Origin: Nocardia sp. BSTN01
GTDB lineage: Bacteria > Actinomycetota > Actinomycetes > Mycobacteriales > Mycobacteriaceae
NCBI RefSeq assembly: GCF_015354405.1
Contig: NZ_JADKYP010000027.1
Span: forward strand, 1-64,000
DNA length: 64,000 nt
Direction of reading: 5' to 3'
Part shown: positions 36,781 to 48,700 of the stretch, piece after piece
Layout of the letters: every line of letters begins with the position of its first letter
How positions within the stretch are numbered: the first letter of the stretch is position 1
The notes under the pieces: generated by a model
Database searches by the model: none
Told to the model about the DNA's origin: nothing
The model's input: the letters and a program-made list of their open reading frames with translations, nothing else
Made by a program: the position numbers and the translations under genes

Positions 36781-39700
36781 CGGACGGCCGACTTCCGATC
36801 CGGGGTTCGGGCGGGGTCGAGTCGCGTCGTTCGGCCTCGGCTGCGGCCAGCTCGCTGAGCTTGTTGTGGAGTACCGCTTCACCCTCGGTCGGTGTCAGGG
36901 TGTCGACCTCGGCAGCCACTACCGATTCCGCCTCGGCCTCCTGAGTATCGAGGGCGCCATCCTCCTGGCGGATGCCGTACGAGCTGAATTGCTCTGCCAT
37001 CCAAGCCCGCAAAGCTGGAATGTCGTTGGAACCGTACCTGTCTCGAAAGTACTGTCTGACCACCTCGTACGGACCCGGCGCGTCGTCGGGCAGGTGCCTG
37101 CGCAGCAGATGCGCCAATTCGTGAACAGCCAGGCAGAAGTAGACCCGATCGAGATCGACGCGCAGCCGTCCGGCAGCCAACTGCGCTATCGCATCGTCGT
37201 GCATTCGCGCCGGTGCGGCCATCCACCATTCGTTGAATTCGACGGCGTCGACGGAAGCGTGGCCGAATTCGCCGATGTCCCCGGGAGCGATCCTGATCTT
37301 CGACACCTCGTCGAGGATCGGGAATCGGGCGATCATGTGCCGTATGCCCGCGATGAGATCACCGGCGGTGGCCGCAGTAATGCCAGGGTTGTCGAGCCCG
37401 ATGATTTCGATTCCGTGGTCGGCCAGTAGCGCCGCGGCCATGGCCGACTTGGCCTGTTGTTCCGCCGGCGTCGCAGGGCGGTACTCGGCCGCCAGTTGCT
37501 GTCGGAGCTGGTCCCTCCCGACCTGGCGCTGCGGCGCGAGCGTGGTCAGCAGGTTGTGAAGCACCTGCTCTCCGACCGACGTGTCCTCGGGATCGTGTTC
37601 CATCGCCGAAAAGGCTCCCGCCAGCGCGGCGGCACCGTCCAACCTTCCGTCGGCGCCCGGTCCGTAATGGCGGAATTGGCTTTTCGACCAGGCGTATGCG
37701 TCACTCGGAAGCCACGCCGTCGCCCCCTGGTGACTGCCCTCATGGTGGTCGATGAGGGTCGTCTTGGCATCTCGTTGTGCGGTCCGCCGCGTCGCTGCAT
37801 TGAGGGCGTAGCCGAACTCACGTCGGACCAGCCCGAGCATCGGCTTCTCGGCGGCCCCCACAGCTCGTCCGCTGTCTATCATCGCGGCCCATTCCGCAGC
37901 GAAGCGCGCTCGATCGGCTGCGACGATGTCGGACACCGTGATCGACCGGGTGATGGGGTAACCGGCGCCGCTTCCGGCGACGTGATCGCTCACGGCGAGC
38001 GGGCGTGTCTCCGGGATGGGGCCGAACCCGATCCGGAGTAGTTGGACGTGCGGATATTTCGTCAACAGGTGGTGTATCGCCCGGGCTAGGTCACGAACGA
38101 GTTCCACTGTTACGCCGGGTATGTCGATTCCGAACATGTCGACGGCGTGTCTGTCCCACAACTCGGCGGCGACCGCGGCGCCCGTCGTACAGGCTGCGAA
38201 CGGGTCGGCCACGGCCCGATCGACAGCACCGGCCGCGACCACCGAATCGCGTGCCGCACGCGCCAGACGCCGATGCTGCTCACGCAATTCCTCCGGGTAA
38301 CCCGGATCATCGAACGGCAGTCGCTGTTCCGGGGTGGCGATGCGCCAATGGCGTTGGAGGCGGCCGTTGTGAATCCGGCTGCCCAGGTCCTCGAGGAAGT
38401 CGTCGGTCGAGATATCTGTCCCGGAATCCAGCGCGGCGTGCACGAATCGCACTGCGATTTCGGCCAATCGCAGATGTTCGGACAGCACGTCGTTCGGAAG
38501 GTCGTAAAATTTCGTGGTGTCCGGCGAGATTCGGTTGCTGCTGTTGTGCGCGTCGATCCAGGCCTGCTCGGTCGTCGTGTCGAGTGTGGCGCCGTATCCC
38601 GTGGGTTCGTCGGGTAGTTGAGCGGTCGCAACCGCGTACATGCGAGCCGCAGATCCGACGACCAGCGAACGCGGAGGGGGTGCGGGAACGTCGCTGCTCG
38701 TCTCCTTGGATCGAGGCGCTGAGCCGATTTCGCCGTCCTCGGCCACCCGGTCCGTCGCTTCCCCGGCTTGGAGCGGCATCGGGTTTTCGTGAGACGCGCC
38801 GGAACGCTCGGTGTGGGGCTGCTTCGGGTTACGAGGTCGACCGGGTTCGAAACGTGTGACGCTCCATGGCGTTACGCCGCCGGGCACCGTTCCGATCGCC
38901 GGGTCCGCGTCGACTCTGCGCGGAGCGGCGTCCAGGGCGTCGGCGATCTCGTTGCGGGTGGGCGGCACGGCGCCGCGGGCGGGCTGCCGTCGGCCCGTAT
39001 TCGGCCGGAGCGCCGGCGCGGCCCCGAGTGGTGGGCGTCCGCGATCATCGGTGGGGAAGGTCACCGTGTAGGTGCCGTCCGGGATGGCGGGTCGGCCTGC
39101 CGGATCCACCACCCATCTGCCGTCGACGGACCGGACGTGCGCTCGGGCGAGTTGTTCTCGTGTGCTTCGTTCTGCGAGTTCGGTCGGGACTTGGTGGTGG
39201 ATCGGTGTAGCCGGTGTCTCGTAGGTGCCTCCCAGCGATGCGGCGAGGTACCTCGCCCTGCCCAGTACATCGAATCGACGTATCACCGATCCGGCGGTGA
39301 TGGTGCCCATGGCCGCCGTCATTCCGATCGCGGTGGGTGTGGCTCCTTGGTTGGCGATGAGCGTGCCGCCCGCGAGACCGGCCAGGGAGTAGGCGGCGAT
39401 TCGGCTGACGTTGAGGAAGGAACTCGCGCGCCCCAGCCGGTCCTCGGGCACGTTCTGGCTGAAGTAGGCGTTGGTCCGCACGCCGGTGGCTCCCAGGGCC
39501 ACCCAGCCCGCCGCGTAACCGGCCCCGCCGATGTACGGGTCGTTCGTGACCGCGGTGATCAAGGCGCTGGCCGCCATCCCGGTCAAACCGACGTATTTGG
39601 CGGCCAGCAGTTTGTGGATGTCGACCTTGCTCAACCATCGTTTGGGGAAGAAATTGCCGATGATGCCGCCGATCGACGGCAGGATGAACGCCGCGGAGGT

Positions 39701-42700
39701 CTGGCCGCCGGAAAGTCCGGCCGCGGTCAGCGAGTGGATGAAGAAGAAATGTTGTGCGCCCAGGTATCCGTTGGTGACGACGAGATTCCAGGTGTAGTTG
39801 CGCAGGATCTTGTCTTGGTTCAGCGCTTCGAAGCCGGGTATGAACACCTGGCGCAGTCGGTCTCGAAACGATTGCGGCTCAGTCTGTTTCGGTGGGGGCG
39901 GCAGCTCGCGAATCCTACGCAACCCCGCCACGTTGACGCCCGAGGCCGCCGAGTCGAATCCGAAGAGCAACCACGGTTCCAACGCCCCCGCGAAACTGTT
40001 GCCGATCGTCCGGGACAGGTTGGTCACGAAGGCGTTGTATTGGCTCAATCCCTGCTGCAACCGTTCGCCGGACCCGATGATTGCGCGGTTCACCCGGAAT
40101 GCGGCCGGCCCGTACAGCGTGTCGGCGGCGGTGTTCACAAGATTCGCGCCGATCAGGGTCGGAACCAGGTACGGCGTCTGGAATCCGGATGTGGCAGCGG
40201 CTACGGCGGAGGCGCCGAACATGACCCACTTGGCCCTGTTCATCATCCTGGTGGGTTCTATGGTGTCGGCGAGGTAGCCCATGTAGGGGGCCAGAACGAG
40301 CCTCGGCACATCCGACAGCCCTGCGACGATGGCCGCGGTTTGCGGATCGATGCCCATCATCAGCAGAGTCAGGGCGTTCTGGGACGCCGAGGTTCCTATC
40401 TCGGCTACCAGTTGGCCGGAGAAGAGGGTTCGCGCCTCGGCACTGTTGCGGACCAGGCGGAGCAGCGATCCGTTCGCTTCGGCGCCGGCTGCCGCTCGCT
40501 CGGCGGCGGTGGTGTCGGGGTTCGACTGCTCACCCTTCCGGCGTGCGGGGTTGGCGTGGCCATCGTCGCCGACCCGCGGATCGTCGGCGAAGACGATGGT
40601 GGGGTCTTTGCTCAGGTGTGCGACGAGTCCGGTGCGGTCGGCGCGTGCGGTCGTACCGCGGGGCAGGTCGAGGGCATCCCCGATCTCGGGGATCTGACCG
40701 GCATTCGGCGCTCCCGCCGCGGACCTGCGCGGAATCTGTGCTTCCGCCGCGGTGGGAGTTGTCTCGGAATCGGGTGTGGGAACGGGTGAACCCACGCGGT
40801 CGCGCGCCGCTCGCAGCTCGCCACCGGCGGCGCGCCGGGCTCGCTGCTCTTCCAGCAAGGCCGCGGCCCGGCGTCCCGAGGAATCCCCGACCTTCCTGCG
40901 AGCCCGGGCCAACGCGCGCCGTACCTCGCGTACGACCATCCCCGTCTCGGTCGCGATGTCGGAATAGGTCAACCCGCGGCCGACCAGTCGCAGCACTGTC
41001 GCTTCCTCGGCGGACAGCCGGGTTCCCGCGGTCTGGCCACCGCCCGGTAGGGCTGCCGGGCCGGACGCGGATTCGGCGAGCCTGGTCAGTTCGTCCTCGT
41101 CGAATGCGTCGAGCGCGCCGACGATCCGCGGCATGGCCGTGACCAGACTGGGTGATTCGACGCGGGGCAGTGATCGCTCGACGTGTTCGTCGACGGTACG
41201 AATCGAGACGGACAGCTTGTCCGCGATCTCCCGTCTGCTGAGTCCCCGAGACAGGTGCGCGAGCACGACGATCTGGCGCGGGGTCAGTACCTCCCGGAGA
41301 TCGGTCAGTGGCGCGTGCACGGAAACGAGCCCGCGGCGTGCGCCTTCGGCGGCGATCAGATAGCGCTTGGTGGGAATTCCGAACGCCGACGCCAACTCCC
41401 GGATGTAGGTCGACGCGTTGCCCTTGTCCGGAAGCGCTTCGGTGATCTCCGGAACGGTCCGCCCCTGGCAGATCCACAGCAGCACCTTCAGGTGATCGGA
41501 ACTTACCGGCACATGTGCGATGCCGGCCCGAGATTCGAGCGAACCGGCACCGGGCAGCTCCGCCGTGCGCTCCGATCGCCCGGCTGCCGGTTTGGCGCCG
41601 ATCGAGGCCCACGGGGTCGCGCTGCCCGCCTGCGCGCCGGCAGCAGGCCGGGATTCGGTCGATTCTTCGTTCCGGCGCCCGAAGGCGCGAGCCTCGTCGC
41701 CGAGGTTCGGGTCGGCCGCGAACACCATCCCCGGGTCGTTCTTTCGGCCCGGTGCGTCCGCCAGATTCTCATCGACCCAGATGCCCGGTGTGCGGCCCCG
41801 CGGGCTGGTAACCGGGACTGTCGGCCGGGTAGGCGCCGAACGGGGGTTCCACGGTGTTTTCGGGTCGTGTTCGCCGCGGGCCTCAGGTGTGTGCCGGCCC
41901 GGTGCGCCCGGCACTACAAAGCGCTTCGGGTCCAGATGGTGCGCATTCCGCCGATCGACGAATCCCACCCGACGATGAACGTGCACTGTTTCGCCGATCC
42001 GGCTACCGCGCTCGTCCTGGTGGTAGGTGACGGCCACCGAGAAAACCGTGGGATCGTCTGTGCGCAACCTGGATTCGAGTGCCTCGACATCGATCATCCC
42101 GCGCTGGTCACGGGGGATTTCCGAACCGGTTTCGAGCTCGTCGATCCGGAGCACCGGAAGAAACGTATCCGGAACGTTGTCGCGGCGGTCCCACCAGCTA
42201 CTGACCTCCGGTGACTCGCTCGAATCTGTCGAGCCCTCGCCGGGGCGGTCGAGATCGGTCGCAGTGGAGCTCCGCCCGGTGCGCTCCGACGGCCCGAATC
42301 TCCTCAGCGCGGCGTCGAAGAACGCATCGAGATCACCATCGCGCAGTGGAACCGTCGGGTCTCCCGCCAGGGAGGCGCCCTCGATGCGCAGGCCCTGCTC
42401 GAATTCGAAGACCGAATGATGATGCGGCAGAATGAAAGCCGCCATGGCCCGGATGAATTCGTCTTCCGCCACGCCGAGAACTCCCAGCCATCGGAACCGC
42501 GCGAGCATACGGGTCGCGGACCCCGAGATACCAGCGGTGAACGGGCTTTCACTCTCCGCGAGGGTGCTGCGAAAATAGTCGCTGTCGGGATCGAGTTCGA
42601 CGAGTGCGCTACCTTGCCGCCAGGGCAACTCGATGGTGTAGCGGGCGGGGTCGAGACGTCCGGCGTTGATCGGGTCGATGTATCCGTCGTGGTGATGGAC

Positions 42701-45700
42701 CTGGACCGACGCTACGAGGCAGTGGCCCTGGCTGTCGCGGACGTGCTTGCCTCGGTCGTCGTAAACATAAGTGGGAACGACATATTCGACGTCGGCGTCG
42801 TCCGACTTCAGCTGGGACTCCAGCCATTCCGTATCGACTCGGCCGTTCTCGTTGTATCGCAGTTCGACAGACTCGAGGTCGAGTGGCTCGATACGCAAGA
42901 CCCGCGGACGTTCGATGAGTCCGGCGAACTCGCGGGGGGACAACTCCATTCCGAGCGCGGCGAGATCGCCCGAGGTGAGGTGTCGGCGGCGCTGCTCGGC
43001 TTCACTCCGTGGGCGGCTGATTTCCTTGCGTTGCTCGTACTCTTCGAAGGCGGCGTCGGCACCAGGATTGCGCATCCGCGTGAACCGCACCTCCCGCAGG
43101 TCCGCGGCGGTGATCGTCCATCCCTGGGGAAATGCGTTACGGACCCGCTCCAACGCCGCCTGGTCGAGCCGCAGTCTGCTGGCCGTATCGCGCCAGTCCG
43201 GTCGATTCAGCAGCCGGGCGATGCCCTCGTCCAGAGTGAAGCCGGTGGAGCCGTGCCGGAGCTCGGCATTCCGGATCATCACGTTGAGCAATGCGCACAT
43301 CAGCTCGCGAAGATTGCCTCTGTCACGTAGCTCGTCCCATGAGACCCACGACGGAACCATTCCGCCCCACAGCTGGTTCTCCCGCGCATTACGGGTCTCC
43401 AGGATTTGCGCGAGGGATGCCTCGGGAAACAGACCCTGCAGCACCTCGAACGTCCGCTCCAGCACTGCCACGACCGCTGCCCGCGTCTGCGGCCGGTGGT
43501 AGTTGTGACGCGCGATCTCCACATCGTCGGAAACCCGGCGCTGCCGCCAGCCGATGCGGTGTCCCGCCTGCCCTTCCCCGGTTGTGGTCGGTGCCGGCTT
43601 TGCGCCGATCGCGCCCGGGTCCGGTTGCTCGGTATGAATGCTTGCGTGCGCTGCTGCCGCGGCCGGCGAATCCGTGGCAGGCGGTGTCGGCCGGGCCAGG
43701 CCGAGGAAGCGTGCGGCGGCATCGACGAGATCTGCGATCTCCTGTGGAGCGTTTGCTCGCGTGGCCAGTAGCCGAAGTTCGTGTAGCTTGTCGTCGCTGT
43801 CGGCGGCGCGCCAACCGGGGGCCAATTGATCTTGTCCGAGAATCGTGGGGAGATCTGCGTCGAGTTGGCGGGTATCCGCATCCAACCGGGCGAGTTCTTC
43901 CGCGGTGGCGCCATCGCTCATCGCGCGCTGGGCGCGGTACTCACGGTCGAGAGCTCGTCCCAGCCAGCCGGGAAGGTTCTCGGCGCGGATCCGAGACCAG
44001 GCCTCGTCGTCGAGGAGGCGCAACTCTGTTTGTACCTGATCGAGGACCTGTAGCAGCGCCCCTCGCTTTCTCAGTACGCGCGGGTCGACGCCGAGTGCCC
44101 TCGCGAGATCCACACGCGCACGCTCGGTTTCGCCCCGTTCGTGTGCTATTTCGATCTCGCTGCCGGTCAGACGGTGTGGATTCGGTTCCGCCGGAACATC
44201 GTCCGAGCCCACACCGGCCTGGGGCTCATCGGGTTGGTTGTGGAAGAAGACGCCGCCGTGTTGGAAGGGGGCGAGGCGTTGTTGCCGGGGTGCGGGCTGG
44301 TCGCCGACAACGTCGTCGAGTTGTGCCATGGCGGAGCGGTGTTCGGCGATGATGGTGTCGGCGATGTGGAGCAGGTGTTCCGCGGCGGCGTCGGGGTCGG
44401 TGGGTGGTTGTTCTCGCTCGGCGCGGGCGTGGGCTCTGGCGGCGAGGTCGCGGGCTGTGCGGGGGTCGCCGAGCTGGGCCAGCAGGCGGTGGTAGACCCG
44501 GCTGTCCTCGGCCGGGTGCGCGGGTTCGTCCGAAGTCTCGGTGGGGCGGGTGGCGTTCGTTGCAGCGCGCTCCGCCTCGGCAGGCTCGGCCTGACGCGCG
44601 CGTGACAATCGCCCGAGCCACCCGCGACCTCGTGTGATGACTCGGAGGGAAACGCGGCCCCGCCTCACGAGAAGAAGAGCGCTGTAACCCGTGGCGGTGA
44701 GCGCGGTAGCGGCCGCGGCGATACCGGCCATGGCGTCACTGCCCTGGCCTCCGTGCGCGTTCGCCACGGCCGCAGCCCCCAAGAAGCCGAGGGCCGGTCC
44801 GCTTTTCAGGAACAGCCGGCGCGCTGACATCGCTCGGCCTTGAAGGTCGTCGGGGAAGGCGTCTTGTGCATATTTCGTGACCCGGTTGCCCGCCGCCGCC
44901 ATCACCGTCGCGTCCACGAGCGACGCGGACGCGATCACAGCGGGATCGGTCGTCGATGCCATCAGCGTGAAGAACCCGGCCATACTGGCGAGTGCAGCCG
45001 GATAGAAGGTGGTGGCGTTGATCCGGTCGAGCGCTTTCGGCAGGAAGCCGCTGAGTATCCCGCCGACAGCAGGCGCGGTAGCCGCCGCGCTCAGTGCCCA
45101 ACCCGGCAGGCCCGCGTCGGTCAGAACGGTGGCGGTGCGGAGCCCCATCATGGCAAACGCGGCATTGTTGATCGTGGCGAAAGCGGTGTGTTGGGTGAGG
45201 AATTTCTCCCGCCGCAGAGCGCGTACTCCGTCGCCGATCTCCCGGAAGAGGTTGCGTGGCTGCCTTCGGGCCCGAGGGGGGAAAACGAAGCCCCGAACGT
45301 TCGCCAGGTTCCCCCAGTAGCTGAGAGCGTTCAGGCCGAACGGGGCTGCGGGCGCGACGCCGGCCAGCCCCGCGCCCAGTGCTGAGCCGGTGATCCCCGC
45401 GGCAGATCCGGTGCTGGTTATCAGGCGGTTTCCGGAATCGAGCTGTGATTTGGTGAGCAGATTCCGCATTTCGTTGAGGAAGGTGCCCGTATAGAAAGTG
45501 CCCGCGGTGGCTTCGACCAGTGTGGCCGCAGTCAAAGCGGCGCCGAGATGGGAGGCATCGGCCAGCACCAGCCCGGCAGCAGTGGTCGCGGCTGCCGAGC
45601 CGACCCACAGTGCGGAATTCACCACCTTTTCCGGTTTCCAGAAGTCGGCTGCGTAGCCGGCCAGCAGTTCGAATGCGCCCGGGACCCATAGCGCGGCAGC

Positions 45701-48700
45701 CGCCATGGCGGTCGTCGTCGTCGATTCCCCCCGGCCCAGCAGGACATACGTGAGTCCCGAGGACGCTGCGGCGGTACCGATTTGGTTCACGAACTCGCCC
45801 GGCAAGAATTTCTCGCCGAACAACAACTTCGTGAACGGTTTGTTGACCACGAGCAGTTCGCGCTTCGAAACCGTCGCGTCCGGCCGGCCATCCCCGGTTG
45901 TGTTTGTTGACGGCTTTGCGCCGATCGCGCCCGGGTCCTGGGTAGCAACGACATTCGAATTCGCCAACCACGGATCGATCAGTTCCGACCGTAGTTGCGT
46001 CCAGGCCGCGGCGGCCTCGGTGGCGACGGGCGAGAGGGTGGGCTCGGTGAAGGAGGCGGTGATGGTGTCGCCGTGGCGGGTCAGCGTAATCGTGTGTTCG
46101 ACACGGGTGCCGTTCAGCAGGGTGACGGGCAACGACACCGACAGTCGCGCCGGCGTCGACTCGACCACGGTAGGGTAGACCCAGAATTGCGTTGTGGCAC
46201 AAGCGAAGACCGACTCCGGATGCGCGTAGTCCTGTGAGATCAGCTCCGCTGCCGAATGCAGGGGTGCGGGTAGGCGGAAAATGGTGCCGTGAAATGTGCC
46301 ACTGAGATTCAGCGCGGCGAGGTCCATTCCGTGCTCGGATAGCCAATGGAGCGTCTGCATCACGAATTTCACTCGTTCTTCGAGTGTGTCCGGGAACGCA
46401 CGGCAGGTGAGGAGGGTCTCCCGCGGAATACCGTTGACCATCCTGCGCCAGTAGCCGGCCCCGATCGGCCCATCGCCAGGATCGGCATAGGAACAGAAGA
46501 CGATGTCGTGCGGGTGCACGAAATCGTACGAATCGTCGTCCACTTCGTCGTCCGGAAAGTCTCCCGGGCCGACGACTCGGAAGTCGTCCGGTTGGACGCC
46601 GATCAAAAAGTACTCGAAATCATCGCTGTTGTGCGGCGTCCCATCCGAATCGCAGAACAGTCCGTCGCGGACGATCAGCTTCCGGACCCGCACGTCCTCG
46701 GCCATGTGGGGCTGGTATGCGTCCGGCCGGACCGGGGTCGCCACAGCGTATTCCGTCGGTGCCGCGCCTATGGGCGGCCCCTTGCGCGAGGGCGTTGAGG
46801 TGCTCGGCCTCGGTCTACTGCCGATATCGGCGCCCTCATCCGGATGGGTGGGCGATTGCGGTGGCCCGGGCGACTTTTCGCTGCGATCGCTCGATCCAGG
46901 ACGGCCGGTGCTCCGTGCTCGCAGCCATCCGCGGCGATCGGCTGCATGGGGTTGCCTGACCTCGGCGAGGTCGCCACGCCCGACGGCGACCCAGCCGATG
47001 TTGTCCAGGGCACGAGCGGGGATCCGGCGTGGCCAATCGTGCCAGAGGTAGTACGAGGCATGCGGCTTGAATACGCTGCGGTCGAGCCGATCCGATCGGC
47101 TCACCGCGAACTTCGGTCCTGCCGGGACCTCGGTCGTCAGCACCGTGGCGCCGAACTCGGCCGACGTCGGCGCCAGCCCCAAACCGATGTCGATGCCGGC
47201 CCGATGCTCCTGCAGCGCAGTGCTTCCCAGCTGAGCGACGGGGTCTGCCGGCTCGCCCAATACCCACACCGGTACACCGAAATCATCGGCGTGGCGGACG
47301 GCCCAGCCGATACCCGGGGATCCGGTGAGGATCACATGATCGATCACACCGGCCAGGCGCCCGCCCCGTCCCGCGTAGCAGGTGGTGGTCGACCCGTAAC
47401 TGTGCCCGACAGCGTTGAACAACCGCGGCATCGGTGCGCCACCGTCACGCCCGGCGTAATGCGCGCGCGTGGCATGGACGGCGGTGATATCACAGGCCAG
47501 CATGTCACCGCCGTCCGCGGCCTTGCGTGGGACAGCGACCGAGGCATCGGTGGGGCAGTGGTAGCCGATGTACCCGATCGTCGCGACCGCGGCGCCGTCC
47601 GCGCGCAGTGTGGCCATCTCGTTGAGGCTCATCGCATACCCCGAACGGTGATACAGCATCTCCGTGGTCGAGCCGAAACCGTTGGCCATCATGTTGATGA
47701 TTTCGGCGTTGTCGAGGTCGCCGATGGAGACGATCACGCGGCCGTTCTCGCCGTGCGCGGCGGGGTCGAACGCCACCACCTGAACTCGCGGTCCGCCGGT
47801 CAGTCCCGCTGCTGTCTTCTCGATCAGCGGCAGCTGGTCCCGAAGGTGGAGCAGGTTCCTCAGCTCGGCCCGCTCGGCCGCAGTGAGGGTGGTGCGGAAG
47901 CGTCGGAGCCGGTCGGGCCGTCGTTCCAGGAACTGGTCGATGCGCTCTTCGATCGCCAGCCGATTCGCTCGGTCACGCACCGAATATGGGATGCCGTCGG
48001 CATTACCGATCAACCACGAACAGGCTCGAAGCATGTCGTACTGCTCGTCCGAAAGGTCGAGCTCTTTTTGCACCTGCGGCAGTCCGGACCGATTCGGAGC
48101 CCCGGTGCCCAGCGACTCCCACCATTGCGCAACCTTTTCGGTGTGCGCTGTGGACGCGCCGGTCACGTCGTCGGGGTCTACCGTCTGGACCAAGGTCCGC
48201 TCGGTGGCATTCGCGCCGAAGTACTCCGTCAGTGTGGCGATGGCTCGCTGGGCGAGGGGATTTTCCGTCGAGGGAGCGGCGGGGGATTCCGTCGGTCGGT
48301 GGGTAGCCGTGCTCTGTGCGTTCTTCCCTCGCCCCCGCGTCCTGCGCGACCAGGGTGCGCCGTCGGGTTGGCGACGGAAAGCTTCCGTGCCGTCGGGCGC
48401 TGCACCGTTGGACGGTCTGGCGCCGATGGCTGGGAATGATCCACCGGGGCGTTGCTGCCACGGGGTGGGAGCCGATGCCACGGTGTCGTCGCGATTGCCG
48501 CTCGCCTGGTCCGGTCTCGCCCCGATCACATCGGTGGGGCCCTCGATCGGGGCGGTGATGGCGATCCCGGATGCGCCGAGCCATTGGGTGAGTGTCTCGT
48601 GCACGACGCGAAATGCGGGGACCGTTCGTTCGGGTTCGGGTCCGGGATCGAAATGACGGTAGCGGGCGATCTCCGGTGTGTCGCCCCGGCCGATGTCGAT

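Noticed and set aside
38768-40789. 673-codon plus-strand frame opposite the second MFS-like module
   Set aside because: The composition is that of an antisense shadow and it has no recognisable motif; the minus strand encodes coherent membrane helices there.
39220-45880. MFS-like modules as separate transporter genes
   Set aside because: No stop codon, ribosome site or intergenic gap separates them from the flanking modules, so they were kept inside the giant gene, though internal starts cannot be fully excluded.
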